Program-made: the position numbers and the translations under genes | NCBI GenBank assembly: GCA_030682375.1 | Contig: JAUXOL010000012.1 | Location: 1-64,000 of the forward strand | Origin: Gallionella sp. | GTDB lineage: Bacteria; Pseudomonadota; Gammaproteobacteria; Burkholderiales; Gallionellaceae | DNA: 64,000 bases | Direction of reading: 5' to 3' | Shown: positions 20,167 through 28,443 of the stretch, piece after piece | Layout: each line of letters opens with the position of its first letter | Position numbering within the stretch: position 1 is the stretch's first letter | Notes under the pieces: generated by a model | What the model saw: the letters and a program-made list of their open reading frames with translations, nothing else | Databases searched by the model: none | Told to the model about the DNA's origin: nothing

Positions 20167-20168
20167 AC

Positions 20169-20996
20169 ATGAAAATTGACGATGCGCTGGAGATAATCAG
20201 CCTGACCAATCCGGGTATGGTGAGGTCGCACAACGAGGACAGTGTGGCGTGCGAGGCTGCCTGTGGCTTGGTGGTGCTGGCCGACGGCATGGGCGGCTAC
20301 AACGCCGGAGAAGTCGCCAGCGGCATCGCGGTCTCGGTCGTGGCGACGGAGATATGCCAGCGCCTGAAGGAAGCCAGTCCGATCGAGCGCGACGAGGAGA
20401 GCGGCGACGAGTTGGGGTTCGCTCTGTTGCGTGACAACATCCGCAAGGCGAATCTCTCGATCTACCAGGCTGCGCAGAGCCAGCCGCAATATTCGGGCAT
20501 GGGCACGACCATCGTCGCCGGTCTGTTCTACGACAACAACGTGGTGGTCGGTCATGTCGGCGATTCGCGCATGTACCGTTTGCGCGACGGCGTACTGGAG
20601 ACGATCACCCGCGACCATTCCTTGTTGCAGGAGCAGATCGACAGCGGCATGATCAGCATCGAAGACGCACGCCTGTCGAAGAACAAAAATCTGGTGACGC
20701 GCGCGGTGGGCATCGATGCCGATGTGGTGCCGGAGATCCATGTGCACGAGGTGCGCATCGGCGATATCTACCTGCTCTGCTCCGACGGCTTGAACGACAT
20801 GGTGGAAGACGAGGATATCCAGTCTTCGCTGTATGCGATGCAGGGCAATCTGCCGATGGCGGCGGAACAGCTGATCCAGCAGGCCAACGACAATGGCGGC
20901 CGCGACAATGTCTCCGTCATCCTGATCAAGGTCAAAGGCGAGTTCGGCGCATCGCGCGGATGGCTGGCAAAATTGCTCAACTGGTTTGGGAAATAA
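20169..20996 (+). CDS. PP2C-family protein serine/threonine phosphatase
   Basis: PPM/PP2C phosphatases remove phosphate from Ser/Thr using two metal ions. The 275-residue soluble product has the metal-binding motifs NED (22-24), ADGMGG (38-43), HVGDSRMYRL (about 127) and the final RDNVSVILIK. ATG 20169 has AGGGG upstream; an in-frame GTG at 20142 lies inside the kinase gene and is less likely. It is two bases after the kinase, so it is the natural antagonist of that kinase. Confidence 0.94.
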   Translation: MKIDDALEIISLTNPGMVRSHNEDSVACEAACGLVVLADGMGGYNAGEVASGIAVSVVATEICQRLKEASPIERDEESGDELGFALLRDNIRKANLSIYQAAQSQPQYSGMGTTIVAGLFYDNNVVVGHVGDSRMYRLRDGVLETITRDHSLLQEQIDSGMISIEDARLSKNKNLVTRAVGIDADVVPEIHVHEVRIGDIYLLCSDGLNDMVEDEDIQSSLYAMQGNLPMAAEQLIQQANDNGGRDNVSVILIKVKGEFGASRGWLAKLLNWFGK

Positions 20997-21011
20997 AAAA
21001 GGATCACGACT

Positions 21012-21809
21012 ATGGCTGCAAAACTGATACTCAGCATGGATGGCGCGGTACTTAAAGAGTATCCGCTGAACAAAGAGCGCATGACCATCGGGCGCAAAGC
21101 GCATAACGACATCGTCATCGACAATCTGGCGATCAGCGGCGAACACGCCGCCGTCGTCACCATCCTGCATGACTCTTTCCTTGAGGATCTGGACAGCACC
21201 AACGGATTGGAAGTGAACGGTGTGCAGACAAAGAAGCATTTTCTGCAGAACAACGATCTGATCGAGATCGGCAAATACAAGCTGAAATACATCAACGACC
21301 AAACCAGCCAGACCAATGCGGCCGATTTCGAGAAGACCATGGTGCTGCGTGCGCCGGTGCGTCCGGAAGCGCCGACAGGTGAGCCCCGGCTCGGTCAGAC
21401 GCAGATCAATCCCAGTCTGGCGGCCGAGGTGGAGAAGACCGGCAGGTTCGGCGCGCAGCAACCCGCCGCCCCTGCGGCCCAGCCGGTAGCGGAAGCTGCC
21501 GTTCAAGCTGCACCGGCGGCAACTGCACCGCAGGCCGCAGCGGTTTCTGTGGCAGTGGTGCAAATACTTACCGGGCCGAATGCGGGCAAGGAACTGGAGC
21601 TGGTGAAGAGCCTCACCACGTTGGGCAAGCCCGGTGTGCAAGTGGCCGTCCTGACCCGTCGGCCGCACGGATTCTTCATCACCCATGTCGAAGGCGCAAC
21701 GCATCCTTCGGTGAATGGACAGACGTTGGGCGATCAGCCGCACCAGTTGCAGGATCACGATATGATCGAATTGGCCGGCATCAAAATGGAATTCTATTTC
21801 AAGGGCTAA
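21012..21809 (+). CDS. FHA-domain protein (one canonical, one degenerate FHA)
   Basis: FHA domains bind phosphothreonine peptides. The 265-residue product has a canonical N-terminal FHA domain (about 3-95) with R28 in TIGR, S42 and H45 in ISGEH, and the DSTNGLEVNG segment. A long Ala/Pro-rich linker (about 135-180) leads to a second FHA-like fold (about 182-263) that keeps HPSVNGQ but lacks the GRxxxxD arginine motif. It probably reads the phosphorylation set by the neighbouring kinase and phosphatase. It starts 15 nt after the PP2C gene. Confidence 0.9.
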   Translation: MAAKLILSMDGAVLKEYPLNKERMTIGRKAHNDIVIDNLAISGEHAAVVTILHDSFLEDLDSTNGLEVNGVQTKKHFLQNNDLIEIGKYKLKYINDQTSQTNAADFEKTMVLRAPVRPEAPTGEPRLGQTQINPSLAAEVEKTGRFGAQQPAAPAAQPVAEAAVQAAPAATAPQAAAVSVAVVQILTGPNAGKELELVKSLTTLGKPGVQVAVLTRRPHGFFITHVEGATHPSVNGQTLGDQPHQLQDHDMIELAGIKMEFYFKG

Positions 21810-21878
21810 CCTGTTGAACTGACGGGAAACAGGGGGCGTCCGGCCTGAGTTTCCAGGCTCACTTATGAAGGGGATGGC

Positions 21879-24101
21879 GTGAAAAAGAACGCAATCTTGA
21901 TCGGACTGGGACTGCTGATCGTCCTGATCTTCGTCGGCAATGCCGCCAATTTCTACCGTATCGGTTTCGTCGATCGCATTTCGGCCATTCTGTACGACTA
22001 CCGTTTGCGCCTGACCATGCCGAGCACGCTGGACGAGCGCATCGTCATCCTCGACATCGACGAAAAGAGCCTCAAGGAAGAGGGGCGCTGGCCATGGAGC
22101 CGGGACAGGCTAGGCGTGTTGATGGACAAGCTGTTCGATCGTCATGGCGTGGCGGTGGTCGGATTCGACGTGGTGTTCGCCGAGAAGGACGAAAGTTCGG
22201 GCCTCAAGGTGTTGCAGCGGCTGGGACAGGATCAGCTTCGGGACGATGCGACGTTCCATTCCACGCTTGCGCAGATCCGTCCTCAGCTCGAATACGACCA
22301 GTTGTTCGCCGACAAGATCAGGAATCGCAATGTTGTACTCGGCTATTACCTGACCGGACAGGGCTCGGCCAATATCTCCGGCATGCTTCCCGAGCCGTCG
22401 TTTCCGGCAGGTTCCTTCAACGGGCGGCCCATCATGTTCACCAGCTGGAGCGGCTACGGGGCCAACCTGCCCGAATTACAGCAGGCCGCCGCCGCCGCCG
22501 GACACTTCAATCCGCTGGTCGACCGCGACGGCGAGGTGCGGCGTGTGCCTATGCTGGCCGAGTACAACGGCGCCTATTACGAGTCGTTGTCGCTGGCGAT
22601 GGTGCGCAGCCTGATGGGCAAGCCGCCGCTGCAGCCGGGTTTCGCCGAGGGGCGTAGCGACGGCTATGGCGGACTGGAATGGCTGGAGCTGGATACGCCG
22701 GCTGGCATATTGAAGATTCCGGTGGATGAGGATGTGGCTACGCTCGTGCCATATCGCGGTGGGCAGGGGAGTTTTCGCTATATTTCCATCGCGGACGTGT
22801 TGCATGACCGGGTAGCCCCCGAGCTGCTCAAGGACAAGATCGTTCTGGTCGGAACGACAGCGCCAGGTTTGCTCGATATGCGCGCCACGCCGGTGGCGGA
22901 GGTGTATCCGGGAGTGGAGGTCCATGCCAACATGATCGCCGGTATCCTCGATCAGCATATCAAGGAGAGGCCGCCTTACATGCTGGGGGCGGAAGTGGTC
23001 TGGCTGCTGCTGATCGGTATCGCGCTGAGCTTCCTGTTGCCGACGCTGAGTCCGGTCAAGGCCATATTGGTTTCAGCATTGATGTTCGGCGCGACGGCAG
23101 GGCTGAGCCTGGCAAGCTGGCATTACGGCGACATCCTGATGCCGGTGGCGAACAGCCTGATGATGATTGCGCTGATATTCGCGCTCGACATGTCCTACGG
23201 TTATTTCGTCGAGTCGCGAACCAAACGCCAGATCACCGGCTTGTTCGGGCAGTATGTTCCTAGCGAACTTGTCGAGGAGATGGCAGAACATCCCGAGAGC
23301 GTCTCGATGGAGGGCGACAGCCGCGAGATGACCATCCTGTTTTCCGACGTGCGCGGGTTCACCACGATCTCCGAGGGGCTGGACCCGAAGGAGCTGACGC
23401 TGCTGATGAACGAGTTCCTGACACCGCTGTCGCGCATCGTCTACAAGCATCGCGGCACGATAGACAAATACATGGGCGACTGCGTCATGGCGTTCTGGGG
23501 CGCACCGCTGCCGGATGCGGATCATGCCCGGCATGCGATGCTGGCGGGCATCGAGATGCAGGCGACGCTGAAAGCCTTGCAACCGCACTTCAGAGAGCGC
23601 GGCTGGCCGGAGATACATATCGGTGTGGGCATCAACACCGGTCGGGTCAGCGTCGGCAACATGGGCTCCGAGGTGCGCGTCGCCTACACCGTGATGGGCG
23701 ATGCGGTGAATCTTGCGTCACGTCTGGAAGGTATCACCAAGCAATATGGTGTCGGGGTCATCGTCGGGGAGAATACCCGAGATACCGTCACCGACTTTGT
23801 CTATCGCGAGCTTGACCATGTGCGGGTAAAAGGTAAAGATAAGCCCGTGGCGATCTACGAGCCGATCGGGCTGAGCAGCGAGGTTGGCAAGGATTTGCAG
23901 GACGAGATCAAGTTGTTCCATGAAGTTCGCCGTTTGTATCGCAAGCAGGATTGGGATCTGGCCGAGTTGCAGTTGGTGAATCTGCAGCGCATGTCGCCCG
24001 ATACCGCGCTGTATCGGATCTATGCCGAGCGTGTGGCTTATTTCCGCAAGAATCCGCCCGGTGATGAGTGGGATGGTGTGTTCGTGTTTCAAACCAAGTA
24101 G
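21879..24101 (+). CDS. CHASE2-domain class III adenylate cyclase
   Basis: The 740-residue product has an N-terminal membrane helix (about 5-22), a periplasmic CHASE2 sensor (about 25-365), three membrane helices (about 368-440) and a class III cyclase domain (about 480-660). Metal ligands D490 (FSDVRGFT) and D534 (YMGDCVMAF), adenine-selecting K530 and D608, and transition-state residues N611 and R615 (VNLASRLE) are all present, so it should make cAMP. The start is a GTG preceded by AAGGGG with 5-nt spacing; nearby ATGs are out of frame. Same sensor architecture as the kinase at 17569. Confidence 0.93.
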   Translation: MKKNAILIGLGLLIVLIFVGNAANFYRIGFVDRISAILYDYRLRLTMPSTLDERIVILDIDEKSLKEEGRWPWSRDRLGVLMDKLFDRHGVAVVGFDVVFAEKDESSGLKVLQRLGQDQLRDDATFHSTLAQIRPQLEYDQLFADKIRNRNVVLGYYLTGQGSANISGMLPEPSFPAGSFNGRPIMFTSWSGYGANLPELQQAAAAAGHFNPLVDRDGEVRRVPMLAEYNGAYYESLSLAMVRSLMGKPPLQPGFAEGRSDGYGGLEWLELDTPAGILKIPVDEDVATLVPYRGGQGSFRYISIADVLHDRVAPELLKDKIVLVGTTAPGLLDMRATPVAEVYPGVEVHANMIAGILDQHIKERPPYMLGAEVVWLLLIGIALSFLLPTLSPVKAILVSALMFGATAGLSLASWHYGDILMPVANSLMMIALIFALDMSYGYFVESRTKRQITGLFGQYVPSELVEEMAEHPESVSMEGDSREMTILFSDVRGFTTISEGLDPKELTLLMNEFLTPLSRIVYKHRGTIDKYMGDCVMAFWGAPLPDADHARHAMLAGIEMQATLKALQPHFRERGWPEIHIGVGINTGRVSVGNMGSEVRVAYTVMGDAVNLASRLEGITKQYGVGVIVGENTRDTVTDFVYRELDHVRVKGKDKPVAIYEPIGLSSEVGKDLQDEIKLFHEVRRLYRKQDWDLAELQLVNLQRMSPDTALYRIYAERVAYFRKNPPGDEWDGVFVFQTK

Positions 24102-24137
24102 TTCGCGTTGACGACAAATGACAAAGGCTGACAGGAC

Positions 24138-24902
24138 ATGAAGCTCAGAGTTTTGGGATGCAGCGGCGGGATAGGCGGGAATCTGCGTACCACCTCATTC
24201 CTGCTCGATCACGATGTGCTGATCGATGCGGGTACCGGGGTGAACGAACTCAGCTTGACCGAGTTGAGCGTGATTGATCACATATTCATCACGCATTCCC
24301 ATCTCGATCACATCGCCTGCATTCCTCTGCTGGTCGATAGCGTCGGCTTCATGCGCGACCGTCCGTTGACGATCTATGCCACGTCGGAGACGCAGGAGAT
24401 ACTGCAGCAGCATATCTTCAACTGGAAGATATGGCCCGACTTCACCCAGATACCGAACGCACAGAATCCATACATGCGTTTTCAGACGATCGCGTTGGGC
24501 GAGACGGTCGATTTGAGCGGACGCAGGATCACCGCAATCCCAGCGCTGCACACCGTTCCCGCGGTCGGATTCCATCTCGAGAGCGATAGCGCCAGCCTGG
24601 TGTTCAGCGGCGACACGACGAACAACGACGCGGTATGGGAAGTGGTCAACCGGATAGAGAACCTGCGTTATCTGATCATAGAGACGGCGTTTTCGGACAA
24701 CGAAAGAGAACTAGCCATCGTGTCCAAGCACATGTGTCCCAGCATGCTTGCAGAAGAGCTGCTGAAGTTCCGCGGAGGTGCGGAGGTATACATCACTCAT
24801 CTGAAGCCGGGCGAGGTGGAGCTGACGATGCGTCAGATCGAGAAGTCTGTTCATGGTTGCACTCCCAGGATGTTGCTGAACAATCAGGAGTTCGAGTTCT
24901 AG
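24138..24902 (+). CDS. Metallo-beta-lactamase-fold hydrolase, class II cAMP phosphodiesterase candidate
   Basis: The 254-residue soluble product has the dinuclear metal motif THSHLDH (H53, H55, D57, H58), a later SGDTTNND aspartate and HTVPAVGFH. The motif and the short helical insertion after it resemble class II cyclic-nucleotide phosphodiesterases. That family assignment is from memory of the motif and not from a search. Its place 36 nt after an adenylate cyclase and 7 nt before a cNMP-binding protein supports cAMP hydrolysis. Another MBL function, such as RNase Z-like activity, cannot be excluded. Confidence 0.75.
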   Translation: MKLRVLGCSGGIGGNLRTTSFLLDHDVLIDAGTGVNELSLTELSVIDHIFITHSHLDHIACIPLLVDSVGFMRDRPLTIYATSETQEILQQHIFNWKIWPDFTQIPNAQNPYMRFQTIALGETVDLSGRRITAIPALHTVPAVGFHLESDSASLVFSGDTTNNDAVWEVVNRIENLRYLIIETAFSDNERELAIVSKHMCPSMLAEELLKFRGGAEVYITHLKPGEVELTMRQIEKSVHGCTPRMLLNNQEFEF

Positions 24903-24909
24903 GCCGACG

Positions 24910-26007
24910 ATGGCTCGCTCCCTTGATGTCAAGGTGTTGGCAGGTCTGGAACCGATCTCCACATTCGGGTCGGCGCGGTTGCGCGAGTTGCTGGATTACT
25001 GCCGGGTCGAGACCGTACCCGAGGGAAACGATCCATTTCGTGCGCACGGACTGGAAGGCCAGTCCGTCTACCTGGTGGACGGGGAGATCGAGTTGGCCTA
25101 TCTGGACGGGAATCGCGTGGTGATCAACGCGCAGTCGGAATGGGCGAAGCATCCCTTGGGCAAGCGGCAGCCGGATATCGTCGCCGCGCGCGCGTTGCGC
25201 GAGAGCCAGCTGTTGCGCGTCGACGATGAGCTGCTGGACCGCATGGTGACGCTGGACCAGATATCGCGGCACGATCCGCAGGCGAATATCCATGCCGAGC
25301 CGCAGCGGGCTGCAGGTGATGCCGAGGCGCAGTCCAATGTGCGGCATCTGCTGAATTCGCGGATGTTCAATGCGGACCAGTTGCGGAACGGGCCGCTGGC
25401 GCATTTGCCGATGTCCAACATCAGCGCGTTGTTGCAGCGTTTCGAGGCCGTGGTCGTGTGGGCGGGCGACGTGATCATTCGCGAGGGAGACGACGGCGAC
25501 TACTACTATCTGATCGATAGCGGACGCGCCGAGGTGGTCCGTCATGTCGGCGGAGTAGAGGTATTGCTGGCGGAGTTGAAGGCGGGGGATGTTTTTGGCG
25601 AGGAGGCGCTGATCTCCGGTACGAAACGCAACGCGACTATCACGATGAAGACCAACGGCGTGCTGTTGCGTCTGGGCAGGCATGATTTCCTGGAGCTTAT
25701 GCAGGAGCCGCTGCTGCATCGGGTAAGTTACGAGCAGGCGCAGCAGGCGGTGGCGCAAGGTGCGGTGTGGATCGATGTCAGGCATCCGTCAGAGTATCGC
25801 TACGACAGGTTGCAGGGCGCGATGAACGTGCCGTTGAACGATGTGCGCAATGCGATCGACGTACTGGATCGCAGCAAGAAGTATATCGCGTATTGTCAGA
25901 GCGGCCGGCGCAGTGCTGCAGCCGCTTTCATTCTGGCGCAGGCGGGATACGACATACAGGTGCTGGACGGCGGGTTATGGTCGGTGCCGAAATCAAAACA
26001 GCAGTAG
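24910..26007 (+). CDS. Cyclic nucleotide-binding and rhodanese domain protein
   Basis: The 365-residue soluble product has a degenerate CRP-like N-terminal domain (about 10-125), a complete cNMP-binding domain (about 150-260) and a C-terminal rhodanese domain (about 268-360). The cNMP phosphate cassette FGEEALISGTKRNAT has the expected glutamate and arginine. The rhodanese active-site loop has C329 in CQSGRRS, so sulfurtransferase chemistry is possible. There is no DNA-binding helix-turn-helix, so it is not a CRP-type regulator. It is a likely cAMP effector for the cyclase two genes upstream. Confidence 0.9.
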   Translation: MARSLDVKVLAGLEPISTFGSARLRELLDYCRVETVPEGNDPFRAHGLEGQSVYLVDGEIELAYLDGNRVVINAQSEWAKHPLGKRQPDIVAARALRESQLLRVDDELLDRMVTLDQISRHDPQANIHAEPQRAAGDAEAQSNVRHLLNSRMFNADQLRNGPLAHLPMSNISALLQRFEAVVVWAGDVIIREGDDGDYYYLIDSGRAEVVRHVGGVEVLLAELKAGDVFGEEALISGTKRNATITMKTNGVLLRLGRHDFLELMQEPLLHRVSYEQAQQAVAQGAVWIDVRHPSEYRYDRLQGAMNVPLNDVRNAIDVLDRSKKYIAYCQSGRRSAAAAFILAQAGYDIQVLDGGLWSVPKSKQQ

Positions 26008-26031
26008 CGTAGAGAGAACAGAGGAGCGGTA

Positions 26032-28437
26032 ATGGGTATGGATGTGCCAGGCGGAAGCGCGGTAAACGATGATGTGCTGATGAGCCTCAAGCTCGAGTTC
26101 ACCAAGAACCTCAACCACGTCACCAACAAGATACACGCGACCAGCAACATCGACGAGATCATGCTGGATGTCAGCAAGGATATCTGCACGCTGTTCAATG
26201 CCGACCGGCTGACCATTTACGTGGTCGGCGATGACAACATCTCATTGGTCTCCAAGGTCAAGACCGGCCTCAATTCGTTCAAGGATCTGAAGCTGCCGAT
26301 CGCCGAGCAGAGCGTTGCCGGTTATGCGGCGATGCACAGGAAGCTGCTCAACATCAAGGACGTATACGATGAGAAGGAGCTGGCCGGTTACAGCTCGCAC
26401 CTGCGCTTTTTGCAGGAGGTGGATAAGCGCACCGGTTACCGCACCAAACAGATGCTGGTCGCGCCTATCCTGGAGTCGAACACCAACGAACTGGTCGGCG
26501 TCATCCAGGTCATCAACAACAAGGCGGGATCTCCGTTCGCGGCACTGGTCGAGGAGGGCGTGCAGGAACTGGCGCAGACCATGGCGGTCGCTCTGCGTCA
26601 GCGCCAGCAGAACACCACGGTCAAGACCAAGTATGACTATCTGGTCGCCGATGCGGTGCTGTCCGCCGCCGAATTCGATCTGGCGACCCGCACCGCAAGG
26701 CGCAAGGGAGTCGATATCGAGGAGGTGCTGATCGACGAGTTCCAGGTCAGCATCCCGCAGCTGGGGCAGGCGCTGTCGCGTTTCTTCGGCGTGCCCTACG
26801 AGCCCCATAAGTCGGATCGCATCAAGCCTTCCGACTTGCTCAAGAACCTGAAGCGCGAGTACATCGAGAGCAGTCATTGGTTGCCGATCGAGGAGAATCA
26901 GGACGGTTTGCTGATCCTGACCAGCGATCCGGAGCGCATCCAGGCTTCGCGCGTCGTCAACAACATCTTCCCCAAGCACCGGCTGGTGTACAAGGTCTGC
27001 TCGCAGCGCGAGTTCAAGCAGACGCTGGATCTGTTCTATGGCGGCGGCGGCGGTGCTTCCGACAGCACTGGCGGCTTTGCGATGGACGATTCGTCGGTGG
27101 ACGACCTGCTGTCCAGCCTGGGCGGGGACGACGAGGAACTCGGCGGCGTCAGTCAGGAAGACGTCAATGCCGCAGCCGACAACGAACTGGTCAAGCTGGT
27201 CAACAAGATCATCGTCGATGCCTATCGCATGGGAGCTTCCGATATCCACATCGAGCCGGGGCCGGGCAAGATGAAGACCCAGATACGCGTACGCAAGGAC
27301 GGCTCGCTGATGAACTACATCGAGGTGCCCTCAACTTATCGCAACGCGCTGGTGACGCGCCTGAAGATCATGTGCGATCTCGATATCTCCGAGAAGCGCA
27401 AGCCGCAGGACGGCAAGATCAAGTTCAAGAAATACGGGCCGCTGGATATCGAGCTGCGTGTCGCGACCATTCCCTCGCAGGGCGGCGTCGAGGACGTGGT
27501 GATGCGTATCCTGGCTTCCGGCGAGCCGTTGCCGCTGGAGAAGATGGGCTTCTCGGCGCGCAACAACGAGTTGATCAGATCAACCGTCAGCAAGCCGTAT
27601 GGCCTGTTCTTCGTGTGCGGCCCGACCGGTTCCGGCAAGACCACCACGCTGCACTCCATCCTGAAGTACATCAATACGCCAGACACCAAGATTTGGACCG
27701 CGGAAGACCCGGTCGAAATCACCCAGAAGGGTTTGCGCCAGGTGCAGATCAACAAGAAGGCGGGGCTGGATTTCGCGACCATCATGCGCGCCTTCCTGCG
27801 CGCCGATCCGGACGTGATCATGGTCGGCGAAATGCGCGACAAGGAAACCGTTTCCATCGGCATCGAGGCCTCGCTGACCGGCCACCTGGTGTTCGCGACG
27901 CTGCACACCAACAGCGCGCCCGAATCCATCAACCGTCTGCTGGACATGGGCATGGATCCGTTCAACTTCGCCGATGCGCTGCTGGGCATCCTCGCGCAGC
28001 GTCTGGGCAAACGCCTGTGCGGCGACTGCAAGAAGCCGCACATCGCCTCCGCCGACGAAATGAAGGCCTTGCTGGCCGAGTACAGCGCGGAGCTGCTCAA
28101 TACCGCCGCCTGGAAAGCCGATACGGCTGGCGAGACCAAGAAGTTATATGCCGAGTGGGTCAAGCTGTTTGCCGACGACAAGGGGCAATTCACCCTGTAC
28201 GAGCCGGTCGGTTGCGAGAAGTGCTCGGGCACCGGCTATCGCGGGCGGGTTGGTTTGCACGAGCTGCTGATCGGAACCGATGCGGTCAAGAAGGCGATCC
28301 AGGAGCACGCGCGCGTCGCCGAGTTGCTGGCCATCTGCCTGGAGGACGGCATGCATACCCTGAAGCAGGACGGCATGGAGAAGGTGCTGCTGGGCATCAC
28401 CGACATGCACCAGATACGCGCAGTCTGTATCAAGTAG
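26032..28437 (+). CDS. GAF-domain GspE/PilB-type secretion or pilus ATPase
   Basis: The 801-residue product joins an N-terminal GAF sensor domain (about 30-190) to a GspE/PilB ATPase. It has the N-terminal GspE domain (about 200-345), a linker with a glycine run, and the motor domain (about 385-800). Walker A is GPTGSGKTT (about 530-538), the Walker B region is RADPDVIMVGEMRD (about 590-603), and two CxxC pairs (LCGDCKK at about 662 and CEKCSGTGYRGR at about 728) form the zinc site. No pilin, platform or secretin gene is nearby, so it is an orphan motor. A GAGGAG-type ribosome-binding site precedes ATG 26032. Confidence 0.9.
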   Translation: MGMDVPGGSAVNDDVLMSLKLEFTKNLNHVTNKIHATSNIDEIMLDVSKDICTLFNADRLTIYVVGDDNISLVSKVKTGLNSFKDLKLPIAEQSVAGYAAMHRKLLNIKDVYDEKELAGYSSHLRFLQEVDKRTGYRTKQMLVAPILESNTNELVGVIQVINNKAGSPFAALVEEGVQELAQTMAVALRQRQQNTTVKTKYDYLVADAVLSAAEFDLATRTARRKGVDIEEVLIDEFQVSIPQLGQALSRFFGVPYEPHKSDRIKPSDLLKNLKREYIESSHWLPIEENQDGLLILTSDPERIQASRVVNNIFPKHRLVYKVCSQREFKQTLDLFYGGGGGASDSTGGFAMDDSSVDDLLSSLGGDDEELGGVSQEDVNAAADNELVKLVNKIIVDAYRMGASDIHIEPGPGKMKTQIRVRKDGSLMNYIEVPSTYRNALVTRLKIMCDLDISEKRKPQDGKIKFKKYGPLDIELRVATIPSQGGVEDVVMRILASGEPLPLEKMGFSARNNELIRSTVSKPYGLFFVCGPTGSGKTTTLHSILKYINTPDTKIWTAEDPVEITQKGLRQVQINKKAGLDFATIMRAFLRADPDVIMVGEMRDKETVSIGIEASLTGHLVFATLHTNSAPESINRLLDMGMDPFNFADALLGILAQRLGKRLCGDCKKPHIASADEMKALLAEYSAELLNTAAWKADTAGETKKLYAEWVKLFADDKGQFTLYEPVGCEKCSGTGYRGRVGLHELLIGTDAVKKAIQEHARVAELLAICLEDGMHTLKQDGMEKVLLGITDMHQIRAVCIK

Positions 28438-28443
28438 TCGGCC

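Noticed and set aside
19938-21758. 606-residue open frame on the minus strand
   Set aside because: Antisense to the PP2C and FHA genes, whose motifs are intact.
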